Of a DNA stretch of 64,000 nucleotides, positions 34,092 through 45,329 are shown in pieces. How positions within the stretch are numbered: position 1 is the stretch's first letter; each line of letters starts with the position of its first letter. The stretch lies in assembly GCA_031002005.1 (NCBI GenBank), contig JARYHS010009186.1, forward strand, positions 250,199,199-250,263,198, in the 5' to 3' direction. The translations under genes were made by a program, and so were the position numbers. Under the pieces are notes generated by a model that saw only the letters and a program-made list of their open reading frames with translations, did not search any database and was not told the DNA's origin. This DNA comes from Vandiemenella viatica (lineage: Eukaryota; Arthropoda; Insecta; Orthoptera; Morabidae).

Positions 34092-35014
34092 TAGGGCTGT
34101 TGATATTTTTAAAAATATCGGATTTTCGATATATCGATATTTTAAAAACTATTAATATCGGCTGTCGATATATCGGAAAAGTATCGATGTATCGAAAAAT
34201 CGATACTCTTATAAATGCAATTTCGTTAAATCAAACCTTGTAAACATAAGGTTGTCCATTGATTAACAGACGTGCGATTTTGCTCTTAATCAGGTTTTCA
34301 CTTTCGAATGATTTCTCTTGGTGGTTGTCGATTTTTTATTAAAAGATTTTGACTATTATATGTGTCATAATTTTCATAAAAATTAATAAAATTTATAAAT
34401 TCGAAATAGCTTCGTGGCAAATCTTATTGTGTGTATTTTTAAGATTGATAAGCAATACAGTTGAGACATTTGTTTAGGTAGAAGTTTAACTATCATAGCA
34501 TGCATTATGGCCAAGTTACATAACTTTTTTTAATAATATTTTTTGGTGGTATTTCATGTTTTGTATGTTTATAGCTTATTCTGAGTTGTCTTATTTTTCT
34601 TGCTCTAATTTTTGCATAGTAACAACTATTTGTTATTTACACTTCCCACTAATTTCAAGTTGGACTTTCCTGGAGATATCGCACACTCATTTCAAACAAT
34701 GGGCTCACGTTCGATTTGTGATGGGTGACCGATACCTTGGCTGCACTGTTTTCGTCATCGGAGTAGACTTGGTACCTGTAACTTCCAAATTAATAATAGA
34801 AACGTAGTAACATTTACTTAAGATTGCTGATCTCTAGGCGTAACAGATATTTGAGGGACAAAGTGTCATTCAGAGCAAACAAAAAATGTTAAATTACTTT
34901 AAAAAATACCGAAGCTGATATCCAAATTTCAGTATAGATATATCGGCCAAAAAATATCACTCATAAATATCGACATTTTCAAAAAATAAAAACGATACAT
35001 TATCAACAGTTCTA
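34092..35014. mobile_element. non-autonomous TIR element rich in TATCGAT, likely hAT
   Basis: The ends read TAGGGCTGTTGATA and (inverted) TAGAACTGTTGATA. Next to both ends are clusters of ATATCGATAT-type palindromic words. The flanks GCATAAGC (33811-33817, before the SINE) and ATATAAGC (35015 on) share six of eight positions. An 8-bp duplication with two changes is thus possible, as in hATs. No transposase is coded; the 83-codon frame at 34556-34807 has no domain. The SINE at 33828 has inserted across the left edge. Confidence 0.65.
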
Positions 35015-35084
35015 ATATAAGCCTATGTTGTAATACGGTTAGCGAAAGCCATGATGCCCTGCAGTCTTTTTAGACAGCAGTAAA

Positions 35085-36157
35085 GGAAGCAACCGCAGCC
35101 TCTACCTAGGACAGCACCCACTCTATAACTTCCTCCCCACCTACTAGCGGAAATCCGGCACAAAAACCGGATTGCTAACGAGTGGAAGCTCACAAGAATA
35201 CCAGAGACTAGAAGACTGCTAAATCGTCTACAGAGGGAGATTAAAGCTTCCCTGATACAGCACCGGAATCAACAGTGGGACGCAAGAGTATCCATGCTCC
35301 ATCCGGAGGATGGACTCTGTGACAGCAAACAAGAAGACTCACCAGGCGAAGGCAGCGAATCCCCCAACTGCAAGGCGAGAGACGCCTAGCCGTCACCCCA
35401 GAGGAAAAGGCCAATGCACTAGCTGACGTCTTCGAGAAAATCTTCAGACCATCACAAGCCAACGTGGATCCCATCCGCTTGACAGCAGTTCATCGATGTC
35501 TGAGAGTTTTCCTCGACACCGAAAACGAACACCAAATAGATGAGATCACCCCAGAAGAGGTAGCCGGATGGCTGTCAAAGCTGCACCCACGCAAAGCCCC
35601 AGGGCGCGACGACATCTGCAATCCTCTCATCAGGCACTTACCGCCGGAGGCCTCAGTACACCTTGCTGCCATATTCAACTCCATCCTGAGACGACAGCTC
35701 TACCCTAAACTGTGGAAACACGCGATAATAGTGGGAATACACAAGACCGGCAAGGACCCACTCCTACCGCAGAACTACAGGCCCATTAATTTACTCCCTG
35801 CCATCAGCAAAGTTTTTGAACGGTTGTTCCTTAAACGACTGTCCGCCTTTATCGAGGACACCAATGTCATCCCAAACCACCACCCAGCAGTTGATACAGG
35901 TAACTGAAGCGTGTAACATATGCTACCACCCCAATTACGAAATTAATTAATTTTTAAATATTATTTTGTTAAGTGTAATTAATTATCATTTAAATATTGA
36001 TTGTAATGATGTACAGGATGTAATTTCGAAGCTCGAGGAATCCACAGATTAAAACATTGTCAGTGGGTAGCATAAGTATATCTTTGAAAAGAATGAGATA
36101 GAAAATCTTTGGTCTGACGTGAGAGATTCTTAAATATGAAAAAAAGAAGGAAGGGTG

Positions 36158-36196
<39 letters not shown>

Positions 36197-37690
36197 GTAG
36201 GTTTTGGACTGTGAGTGTAGCAGTAACATTATATGAATGTATTAGTAGTTCGAGGAGTCATGTATTATAATTGTGTTTTGTTTTGTTTGCGAGCTTTGAA
36301 TTGATTATTTATTTTAAAAAAGTTGAGAATATACGCTAACAACTTGGAGTTGTAACTTCTGTAGAATTAGGCAACCATTTGATGAGCTATTTTATTACCA
36401 TTGAATACCTTTAAATATTTTACAGAAATGACCTCTACTCTGAGTACTTGGATCAAAAGGCGACGTATTTAGGGCCACGTCGTCATAAGACCTACAGAGC
36501 TACAAGCAAATTAATTAATGGAATTTGCTCGGCTTCAATTGGATTAATTTTAAGTGAATGGAGGTTACAAGCGGTGACCCAAGCTTTTAACTTCAAGCAC
36601 TACAGTGCTATGGTTCTCCTCGACATCTCTCGCGCCTTCGATACCGTGTGGCACTCGAGACTCCTGTTTAAGCTCTTCGAGCATGGCATCCCGGGTCCAT
36701 ATGTGAAGCTGCTGAAATCATACCTCAATTGTAGGACTTTTAGCGTTATTGTGGATGAGGCTCTAACAGAAGCATCCAGGCAGGAGTTCCACAGGGCTCA
36801 GTGCTCGGACCAGTGCTATATTCCCTGTATACTGCTGATGTACCGACTTCCAATGGTGTTCTTACTGCAACCTGCGCTGATGACACCACGTACCTGGCAT
36901 CCAGCCGCAGTAGAACGCTGGCCACCCGGCGCCTACAGGAAGTCCTGCAGGTAACTGAGGCCTGGGCTAGGAGGTGGCGCATTGGGCATAAATCCAACCA
37001 AGATACAAGCTATTATTATAACCAAGAGACTCGGGGGCCCGTCGACCAACGCATCCGGACCCAAAGCTTCGCCTGTACGGTAGTGATATTCCATGGTCCC
37101 CCACAGTACACTATCTAGCGGTGAGTCTCGACAAGAGAATTAAACTGGATTAGCCACATCAATGACGTCAGACGGAGAACAAACACCGTATTACACAACT
37201 TATGACCTATACTGAATAGGGATAGAAAACTTGCCCCATCTACAGGAGTCAAACTATACACCTCTCTCGTACACCCCATCATGGATTACGCATGTCCAGT
37301 GTGGGTCATACGCTACGCTCTTTCAAATAAGAAAGCTCCAGAAAATTCAAAACAGGGCATTGAAGAGAGCCCTTCATCTTCCGCACCGGTTCCCCAGGGA
37401 TGTACTCCATGCATGAGGCAGCCGGTGTACCAAAAGTGAATGAAAGATTCCGTCAACTGGCGGAAATATTCTACAATAGCACAAGGCAATGTAAAAACCC
37501 AGTGGTAAACACAATTGGTCGCTATGATAATAGTGCCGACAAACGTAGAAGACCACTAAGCCTATTAAGAAACTGGCACCATAAAACACGACGCACCAAC
37601 TGTAATGTACTGCAAACTCACAGTTCCTATGGAGTAAATGTCTTCTGACAAACACTCCACCTTCCACCTGCCTGTTAAATAAGGCAGTGA
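35085..37690 (+). pseudogene. Jockey-like LINE ORF2 relic, split by a solo LTR
   Basis: From about 35.09 kb broken frames lead to a good block at 35464-35907: DEITPEEVAGWLSKLHPRKA, PGRDDICNPLI and NYRPINLLPAISKVFERL, then TQQLIQVTEA. After the LTR (35912-36569) it goes on with FNFKHYSAMVLLDISRAFDT (36.59 kb), IPGPYVKLLKSYL, a frame-shifted VPQGSVLGPVLYSLYTADVP, and CADDTTYLASS. The last is the catalytic motif with C in place of the usual Y/F/A. A C-terminal domain with YTSLVHPIMDYACPVW follows near 37.27 kb. 5'-truncated and dead. No poly(A) is seen at the 3' end, near 37.69 kb. Confidence 0.82.
35912..36569. mobile_element. solo LTR, 658 bp
   Basis: It begins TGTAACATATGC and ends GGTTACA, so the termini form the TG...CA inverted pair TGTAAC/GTTACA. 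It is flanked by the direct repeat AGCG at 35908-35911 and 36570-36573. Removing it and one AGCG restores the Jockey frame (QVTEAVTQAFNF). A 27-base A run lies inside at 36167-36193. No internal retroviral or Ty3/Ty1 coding sequence is near, so this is what is left after LTR-LTR recombination. Confidence 0.82.
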
Positions 37691-37714
37691 CGGTGCCTAC
37701 GGTTATGACATTGA

Positions 37715-38330
37715 CATACCAACATCATCATTTGAAGATGTGGCTTTTGATACTGGATTGCGTGAATGCGAAAAGTGATTTGGAATGTGATAACGTGGCT
37801 TTAGTGATGTGTGCCCGTTGTTTCTCTTCCATTTTGTTTTAAACACTTCATCAAAATCCCGCATCTGCACTTTGAGGACTAATATAAGAACTATCAGGTG
37901 TGTGGTACTGCTGTATATGGGTGCTTTGCGGTATATTAAATACTTAAAACACATAGTTTTTGACACTGTTGATTGAAAATGTAATGATACACCGAAGTTA
38001 TTGAATTACGTATAACTTCCTTCATATGGTATTGATATCTTGTTACTTTATTTCTCTCTATTAAAATGTTACTTGAGGTGGGATGCAACGTTCTGAATGG
38101 AAATGAACACACACCACTGTCTTGTTTATGATCGCTTGTTATTCTAAGAATGTTTTCGTGTGCTTTCGAGCGTTCGAGGTCAAAGGTGTCCCTTGTTAGG
38201 AGGATGCAGGAACAGTCTCCAATCTCCACCTCGCAAACAACACATTTCGCAAACAAAAATTCACTTATCACACACAAAAATCAACTTACACATTTTGTAG
38301 ACAGGTGGCAATGCAAAGATTTCATCTTTA
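37715..38330 (+). repeat. third copy of the 19.3/19.8 kb arm repeat
   Basis: It starts ACCAACATCATCATTTGAAG, as in the spacer and right arm at 19.76 kb. It then shares TGGATTGCGTGAATGCGAAA, AGAACTATCAGGTGTGTGG and TTGTTACTTTATTTCTCTC, up to GAGGTCAAAGGTGTCCCTTG. Beyond, CCAATCTCCACCTCGCAAAC parallels 20.37 kb, so the repeat unit is at least 0.6 kb long. Confidence 0.8.
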
Positions 38331-38704
38331 GGATAAACGGTCTAGAGATAGCCAACCTGGATTTGACTAATATGGATTCTGCAGTTCTCTTAATTCTCAC
38401 TACTATCTATATTAAAGGGTAGTTTAAGCCTACGTATATCACAGTGGCTGTAACCAGAAAGGGGGAGGGGTGGGGGTGGTTGTAGCATTTGTTGTAAGAT
38501 GTGAGACTAAAACGCATCGTGCAGATGACCAGTAATGAATGACGGAATTTAAATCTGCCAGTGAATAAGGAACTCGAAGAATTCCTTAAGTGCATAGATT
38601 TATAGGCTAGCGCAGATAATTGCCTTGTGGCCATTCGAGAAGGCTGTGTACGAATCGAATTGAGTATCTCCGTCTTTTCATGAATCCGCAGACAGAGGTC
38701 TCCC

Positions 38705-38713
38705 ATAGTGAGG
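38705..38713. repeat. TSD of the family-B SINE, 3' side
   Basis: ATAGTGAGG, repeated at 44151-44159 on the far side of LINE-B. Confidence 0.8.
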
Positions 38714-38933
38714 TTTTTTTTTTTTGATATAAATATGGCTTTCGTCTTTTCGACCATTTGGCCAGCTCCCATTTGTTTACATTGCAACTGCTGCATCAGA
38801 ATTTCACTGTGATATTGTGGACACTATAGTGAGGACAACACAAGACGAACACAATACTTAATTAAAACCACCCATGCCCGAGGCCGGACTCGAACCGGCG
38901 GCCCTTGCATTCCGATGCCATCGCTCTAGCCCC
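38714..38933 (-). mobile_element. family-B SINE, body and tail, separated from its head by LINE-B
   Basis: On the minus strand it reads GGGGCTAGAGCGATGG, the B box GGTTCGAGTCC, the body, and a poly(A) tail (T run at 38714-38724). The 24-base 5' head is at 44125-44148. Confidence 0.85.
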
Positions 38934-39276
38934 TTTTTTTTTATTTTTTTATTTTGGGCCTCCTTCCTCCCCTTCAGCCCTACCTTTCGCTCACCATTAA
39001 GTAGGCTCTTTGCCTGGCTCTATGCCTTTGTTTATTAATTCATGGGGTGTTCTGTTCCCCTTTTCCATAATGTGTTTATCATTCATTTTTTCTAGTTTTG
39101 GTGTTTTCTTACTTTATTCGTTTATAACAATTAAGAAATTTGCAAAGGAGCTTTTATTTTGAGCGGGTGTCAATTTGTTGTATTCTTCTGTGAGGTAAAA
39201 CCAGTATTCTAGTTTTGTTTTGCCCTTATTTGAGAATGTGTAGTATACGGCGTGTCCTAGTAGCCACATTGTGGCG

Positions 39277-42200
39277 TTATGTTTTGTATCGGGATACGCT
39301 CTCCTCTGTGGTCTTATTAGATCTTCGGTTCTGATCTGATTTTTTTGCGGTCCTGTTTATTATCGCGACTTTTTCCTTAGTCCATTCCCATATTTCTTTC
39401 ATTTCTTCACACTCAAATCTGTGGACTAGGGTATCGATTTTTTGGCATTGGCTGCACTTGTTTGTATTGCTGAGATGTATTGAATGTAGTTTCTCTTTAG
39501 TGCTTATCATATCATTAACCACTTTGTACCACGTGGATTTAACCCCCAGGTTTAACGTTTATTGTTGACATTTTTCCAAATTTGCTGCCAGCTGCAATGT
39601 TTGTATTTATCTTCTTGCCTGTTCCTTTGGTTTTGACAATTCATTTCTTCTAGGAGGTGTCTTGTTTTGATCTTGGGGCTCTGTTGCTGTGATAGGTAGC
39701 TGATTTCTAGATGGTATTGCTTTATATGACTCAATTTGTGGTGGATTCCTCCTACATTCACCGGTGGTGTTTTGCTGATTGGTTGTAGTTCATTTGCCAG
39801 TACGCTGGTTATACTTTGTGGTAGGTTGTTTAAGATCTTCAGCATTGTTGTAATAAATAATGCTCTGCACTTCAGCTCTATGTCGATTAGTCCTAAACCT
39901 CCTTTCATTTTAGGAAGAGTCACTGTTGTATATTTTATCTTAAAGATGTTTCCTCTTAGTATGAAGTTACAAAGGCACGAAGTTATTCTCTTGGCGATTG
40001 AAGCTGGAATTGGGAATATGCTGCCTAAGTATAATAGTTTTGAAACTATGTATTCATTGACAAGATCCACTTTCTGGTACATATTTAGGTTCCTGGTGTA
40101 ATGTTCTCTTACAGCTCCTCTTATCACATTTAGCTTTGTCCTCCAGTTTCTGGCTATCATTTTTAGTGGGCACGTGTGCAGTTCTACTCCTAAAACTTGC
40201 ATTGTTTCTCTTTCTTGTATCCAGTGAGGCTGTTGATATGGAATGCCGTTACCTAGTTTCAGCATCTTGCATTTAATTAAGTTTATTTTTGCCCCCGTTG
40301 CAGGACAATATTTTAAGATGTTTTCCCTGATGATTTTTATTTCTTCGGCGTTTCTGGCCACTACACATACGTCATCGGCATAAGCTCTGCAAGTAATTTT
40401 TCTGTTGCATATTTTATTCCAGATATTGTGGCGTTTATGTATCGCAATAGAGGTTCCAGAGCAATTGAGAAAAGCGCCATTGATATGGGGTCACCCTGTC
40501 TTACAGACCTTTTTATTTGCACTGCTTTTGTTCTGAAGCCATTGACTAGAACTTTTGATTCTGCTTCATGTAGCAGTTTCTGTATAATTTTTATAAAAGC
40601 GTTACTGAATCCCATTCTTTCCAATGTCTTTCGTATGTGCTCGTGATTGACCCTGTCGAAGGCTTATTAAAGTCGATAGACAATAGCTCTGCATTTATCC
40701 CTGTTACTGCTGCGGCCGCGATGATGTCTCTATACTCGCTTAACGTCCCCATGATTGTTCTGCCAGGTACTGCACAAACCTGGTGTTCCGCAATTATTTT
40801 ATTCATCAGAGGCATCATTCTTTTTGTCAGTATTCTAGTTAACAACTTATAGTCTGAATTTAGTAATGATATAGGTCTCATTTCGTCTAGGGTTTTGTTG
40901 TTGTGGTTTTTTGGTATCAGAAACTATTAATCCTTCTTTGAAGTTTTGGGCACATTAGGTATTGTAAGCACATCATTAAGTACTTCCGTCAGTTGTTGTT
41001 GGATGGTTGGCCAGAAGTGTAGGTATACTTCTACTGGAATACCGTCAGGGCCAGGTGATTTGTTCCTTGGGCTTGTTTTTATAATTTCTTCTAGTTCTTC
41101 TTCTGTTATTCTACTTTCCAGTTGTACATTGTCATTTGCGTCGAGTCTGTTGCACACCACACTGAGTAAGTCATTGGAATCTTCCTCGTCAATACTTTCC
41201 TCATGGTATAGTTCCTGAAAGTGCTTATGAACTTCGTTTATAATTTCCTGTTGGTTTGTTACAACAGTGTCTTCACCGATTCTCAAATTTTAAGAATTTT
41301 TATCCTTGCTCTTTTCTTTTCCCGCATAAAGTGGTATATTGAAGTGTTTTCCTCTGGTACAGCATATTTGGTTTTCGATCTAATCATCATTTGCTCCAGT
41401 TCGGGACGTTTTATTGCTACTAGTTTAGCTTTTATTCTTTTTATTTTTATAATGTCTTGAGTTAATCTGTCAGTATTCCGGTAAGCGTCTCTTAGACAGG
41501 CATAGTAAAATTCCGCTGTTTGCTTATGTTCTTGCTTCCTTACTTTCCCGTATTCTATCAGCGTACGGCGCAATTTTGGTTTTGCGCATTGTAACCACCA
41601 ATCTAGTTTATTATTATATCTCTGACATTGCCTCATAGAAATTTGCCATGTTTCTTGGAGCATTTCGTTAAGTTCACGATCTTTTAGAAAAATAGTATTA
41701 AATTTCCAGTAGCCTCTTCCTCGGTGAAATTCTTGTCTGCTCATATTTATGTGGGTGATGAAAGCGCTGTGGTCTGAAAAGCTCACTGGCCATACCTCTG
41801 TACTGGTAACATCGGAATTAATATCTTCGCTTACGTATATCCTGTCAATTCTGCTTGCTGCATCCTTGGTGACGTATGTATAGGATTTTTCAGTCCCATG
41901 TTTTGTTTCTCAAGTGTCTTTTAATCTGAGTCCTTGGACTATTAATTTAAGATCGTTACAGGCGTTAACATTTGGGAATTGATCTTTAGGGTGTAGCACG
42001 CAGTTAAAGTCGCCTCCTATTATCAAACTGTTAGCATTTGTTGGTAGGAGGGGTAGCATATCTTCTTTGAAAAATTTCGATCTTTCGTTTCTTTTGTGTG
42101 TTCCGGACGGAGCGTAAATATTACATATTGGCACTGTTTTAATCGTGATGCATATTCCTCTGCCATTTTCTATAGTGATAAGATTGTTGTGATCAATCCC

Positions 42201-42406
42201 ATCTTTATTAAAATCGCAGTTCCGGCTTCGTTGCCTTGATTATATACGTATTCATATCCTGTTATGTCAAGGACATTGGTATTACAAACTTCCTGAATGA
42301 GGGCTATATCTACATCAGCGGCATATAGGAAGTCTTTTAGACATTCTGTTTTTGTTTTGCTTGTTATCCTGTTCAGGTTTATCGTTGCTATACAACATGA
42401 TTGCAT
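39277..42406 (-). pseudogene. LINE-B ORF2: endonuclease / reverse transcriptase, multiply broken
   Basis: At least eight open pieces on the minus strand. They are the endonuclease (42406-42170, LIQEVCN; 42134-41910, IIGGDFNCVLHP; 41786 on, SFSDHSAF), a linker, and RT fingers (41286-40927, SPGPDGIPVEVY). Then come RPISLLNSDYKLLTR and LSIDFNKPS (40881-40591), where KAFDRVNH is expected but the frame slips. SVRQGDPISMALFSIALEPL is at 40624-40361. AYADDVCVVARNAEE spans the end of that frame and the start of the next at about 40370. The thumb and a C-terminal CSQCQ...HRFEC finger close it (39522-39277). Catalytic residues are still readable; the number of breaks shows that it is older than LINE-A. 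Confidence 0.85.
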
Positions 42407-42532
42407 CTCTATCGGTACTTGCTGTGTTTCATTTTACCGTGCTGTCAATTTCTTGATACAGTTTTATTGTTAGGTTCTTTTTGTCATTATTGCTGTATCT
42501 TCGTTTCAGTTCTTTACGGATGCTCTGAGGTT

Positions 42533-43936
42533 TCAGACTGTATGAGTGCGCTCTGTTGGTTTCCCTTGTGATCGGTCGTCTGTCTGGCTTAGATAGATGT
42601 TTGCTTTTTCTCTATCTCCTTCTAATGGCATACTGGTATGAGAGGGTAGTTCTTCTATTGACATTGGTTGGATTTTTTCGTATGCTTGTGTTCTTATTTT
42701 CTTCCCTTTTGCTCTGGTGTTTTCATTACTTTCCACTTCTTTTGACTTTATCCTTGTTTGTATAGTGTATGTCTCGGGTCTCCTCTTTGCGCGTATCTTT
42801 CTTCCGGCCTTATCGAGTGGTGTCCACTCCATTTCATCAGCCGTCGACTGAGTATCATTCGTCTTCGTGAGATCACTTCTTTCGTTTTCTGATTCCATTG
42901 CTTCCTCGATTTCATTTGGATATTTAAGTATTTCTTCTAAGTCTTTCCGTTTTATTGTTTCTGTTGTTATTGGATTTCCCTGATCTTTACAGTTTGGGTC
43001 CTCCGTCTCCTTAGTTTGGAATTTATCTTCTTCTGTTTGGTTTGTTTCAACGATTTTCCCTGCTATGTCTTTTTCCTGTGTTGTTATTTCTGTCGTTTTA
43101 GCTTTACCGTCATCTTCCTGCAGTGGAGGGAATTGCTGTGCGTGTACGGGTGGATGGTTTCCGTTGTTTTCCTGAACAGCTGTCCGGTTCACATATGTGA
43201 TTGGCAGTGTTGTTGTCGGTTTTTCTGTTGTTTCCTCTATACTGTCGTCTTCCTGTAGTGGAGGAAATTGCTGTGCGTATTCAGGTTGATGGCTTTCGTT
43301 CTTGTTTTCCTGAACAGCTGTCCGCTTCACATATGTTAAAGGCAATGTCGATGTTTGTATTCTTGGACAGTTTGCTCTTACGTGTTTAACAGAATTGCAT
43401 ACAGCGCAAGTTCTTGGCTGGCCATCATACATTACCAAAGCACGGAAACCACACACATTGATATAAGATGGGATATGCCTAGATACTTCCATTTTTGCTA
43501 TCCTCACTCCGTTTGACTTTTTGTATCTGATGTTCCCACTCCACTTATCTTCCATTATCTCTATTATTGTTCCGAATGGTTTAACTGCGTGTAGTATTGC
43601 TTCACTTGTTACTTCAAATGAAAGATTCAGTATTCTCACATGTCTAATTCCCATTCCTGCATTAGATACTTTAACACTGCTAACGTTTCCGTCTGAGTGA
43701 TTGAATTTCAAGTTTCCGGAGTACAACTCAATTATTTTCTCACAAAATTTTTCGTTTGTCATTTTCACAAAAACACTATTCTGAAAAGAATCTAATTGAA
43801 TCCCTACGATTTCTTCGTCATTCAGTTTGACCGTGTCGTATAGCCACTCGTGAATCTCAAAGGCCGTTGGTCTAACATACGCTCGGTCAAACGCAAATTT
43901 CACTGTATTCTTTCTTGCTAACGACGCATGCGCCAT
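42533..43936 (-). CDS. LINE-B ORF1, gag-like zinc-knuckle protein, 467 aa
   Basis: A single uninterrupted frame with a true ATG at 43936. The N-terminal half (MAHASLARKNTVKFAFDRAY ... RHVRILNLSFEVT) resembles the RNA-binding fold of such ORF1s. It has one CCHC knuckle, CAVCNSVKHVRANC, at about residues 189-202. A tandem duplication of about 45 residues follows, with TAVQEN..., AQQFPPLQEDD and so on found twice (about residues 207-285). The C-terminal third is acidic and then basic. The product would package the LINE RNA. It is the only long ORF in this element without a break, which contrasts with the shattered ORF2 beside it. Whether it is translated is unknown. Confidence 0.82.
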   Translation of the reverse strand: MAHASLARKNTVKFAFDRAYVRPTAFEIHEWLYDTVKLNDEEIVGIQLDSFQNSVFVKMTNEKFCEKIIELYSGNLKFNHSDGNVSSVKVSNAGMGIRHVRILNLSFEVTSEAILHAVKPFGTIIEIMEDKWSGNIRYKKSNGVRIAKMEVSRHIPSYINVCGFRALVMYDGQPRTCAVCNSVKHVRANCPRIQTSTLPLTYVKRTAVQENKNESHQPEYAQQFPPLQEDDSIEETTEKPTTTLPITYVNRTAVQENNGNHPPVHAQQFPPLQEDDGKAKTTEITTQEKDIAGKIVETNQTEEDKFQTKETEDPNCKDQGNPITTETIKRKDLEEILKYPNEIEEAMESENERSDLTKTNDTQSTADEMEWTPLDKAGRKIRAKRRPETYTIQTRIKSKEVESNENTRAKGKKIRTQAYEKIQPMSIEELPSHTSMPLEGDREKANIYLSQTDDRSQGKPTERTHTV

Positions 43937-44124
43937 TGCTTACCTCTTCTGTTTCTTTGGCCGATGACCTGCCTGATGACTGTAAATCTTCAGCTTCTTA
44001 CAATATCACTTTACTCTCTTGAATATTACTTGGAACACTTTAACACTTAACCACTGTAAACTCGGAGCTTCGCGGCAGTTGTCCGTTTATACGTACGTAC
44101 CCGCCGGCTGCTAGCACCGAACTG

Positions 44125-44148
44125 GGCCACTACACTGCCAGGACCGGC
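44125..44148 (-). mobile_element. family-B SINE, 5' head
   Basis: On the minus strand it reads GCCGGTCCTGGCAGTGTAGTGG, the acceptor and D-arm part of the tRNA-like head that is missing from 38714-38933. Confidence 0.8.
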
Positions 44149-44150
44149 AT

Positions 44151-44159
44151 ATAGTGAGG
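44151..44159. repeat. TSD of the family-B SINE, 5' side
   Basis: ATAGTGAGG, as at 38705-38713. Confidence 0.8.
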
Positions 44160-45325
44160 GGTTTCCGCCGCATGTTTACCGTTATGACATTTGAGACCGT
44201 AGAAATTAGAGGAAACTGGACAGACTGTTACGCGCGGTAAGATACGTGCCTGGGAGAAAGCTTTAGAGACTATCCAAACCCAAAAATTTCGAATTCTTCA
44301 ATTTTCGCTCTTTCTGATATCCATGAACTCAATTACTTACTGGACTTCACACACAAAGTTCAGAAACGTCCTTCTGAGTCCTATGTCAAAACTGGGGGGG
44401 GGGGGGGGGAGGAAAAAAAAAAAGAGATTTCTCTTAGCCCCGAAGGTTCCATTTCTAGTTCTATTTCGCTTTTGAAATGGTTTCTTTTATCTACCACCAG
44501 TTATGATTTTAATTCGTATGTTACTTCTGAAGTTTTATTTGATTCTATTTGTGCACTATACCTACTGTTACTGTTAAGATTTATGATATGTTTCTTGACT
44601 ATTACCTTGCTTATTTTTAGTTGAAATACTTGTTCCGTGTTTCCATCATGCAATTCTATAAACTCTAAATAACATTACTCTTTACCGGTAGCGGAAAACT
44701 GTCTTATGTAAATCATAGAATACTGACCATATCAAATCATGAATCCATTCTCAAAACCGTACTTTTTGGATCTTCTTAAAGCAGTGTTTAAATGACCAAG
44801 TGTCGAATAATGTCTGTGTGGCTAAAGAAATCGTTATAGCTCGCTACCCTGCATCTGTAATTTTTATTAACTTCACGGAACCATTTTTTTATTCGCACGA
44901 AATTTGATACACTAATGACATTGCCTCATAATCGTAGAACCTTCGAGCGATATTCAAACCGTTCCCCAAGACAGTCATTTAATCCTTATCGTAGAAAAAG
45001 TTTTCGTAACCATTGTAATTTGTATGGTAAAAATCTTTGACTGGTAAACAAACTAGTTTACAGGAAAACATCAAATAATGAAACCGATTAGAGTTCTTTA
45101 AATGCTTGGCTTTAAACAATTTGACTGCGAGAAACAACTTTAGTTTCGCTGATCGAGTTTTACGCAAAAGCTTTTGGACGGATAACATTGTTTTCGACGC
45201 TGGAGTAAAAACGAGGTTTGTTTTATTTTAATGCGGCGTGGGAAGTTCATAAATAAAAGAATAAAGCGTCCGAATATTGGAACCGTCCGATAATATTATT
45301 AAATATTGTTTTTTGCTTCGCACAG
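44160..45325. other. no gene recognised
   Basis: A G run (44394-44409) followed by an A run. A 69-codon minus-strand frame (45188-44979) without a domain. Confidence 0.35.
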
Positions 45326-45329
45326 AGCA

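Larger units (their letters stand above)
38934..44124 (-). mobile_element. LINE-B, Tx1/L1-like non-LTR retrotransposon inserted in a SINE
   Basis: A 5.2-kb element on the minus strand, from CAGTTCGGTG at 44124 to an A-rich tail (T-rich at 38934-38956). ORF1 is open; ORF2 (endonuclease plus reverse transcriptase, no RNase H) is broken into many pieces. The word RPISLLN and the lack of RNase H point to the L1/Tx1 side of the LINE tree. It sits within the tRNA-like head of a family-B SINE. No clean duplication of its own is seen; at most GCCC/GGCC remains. Confidence 0.85.
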
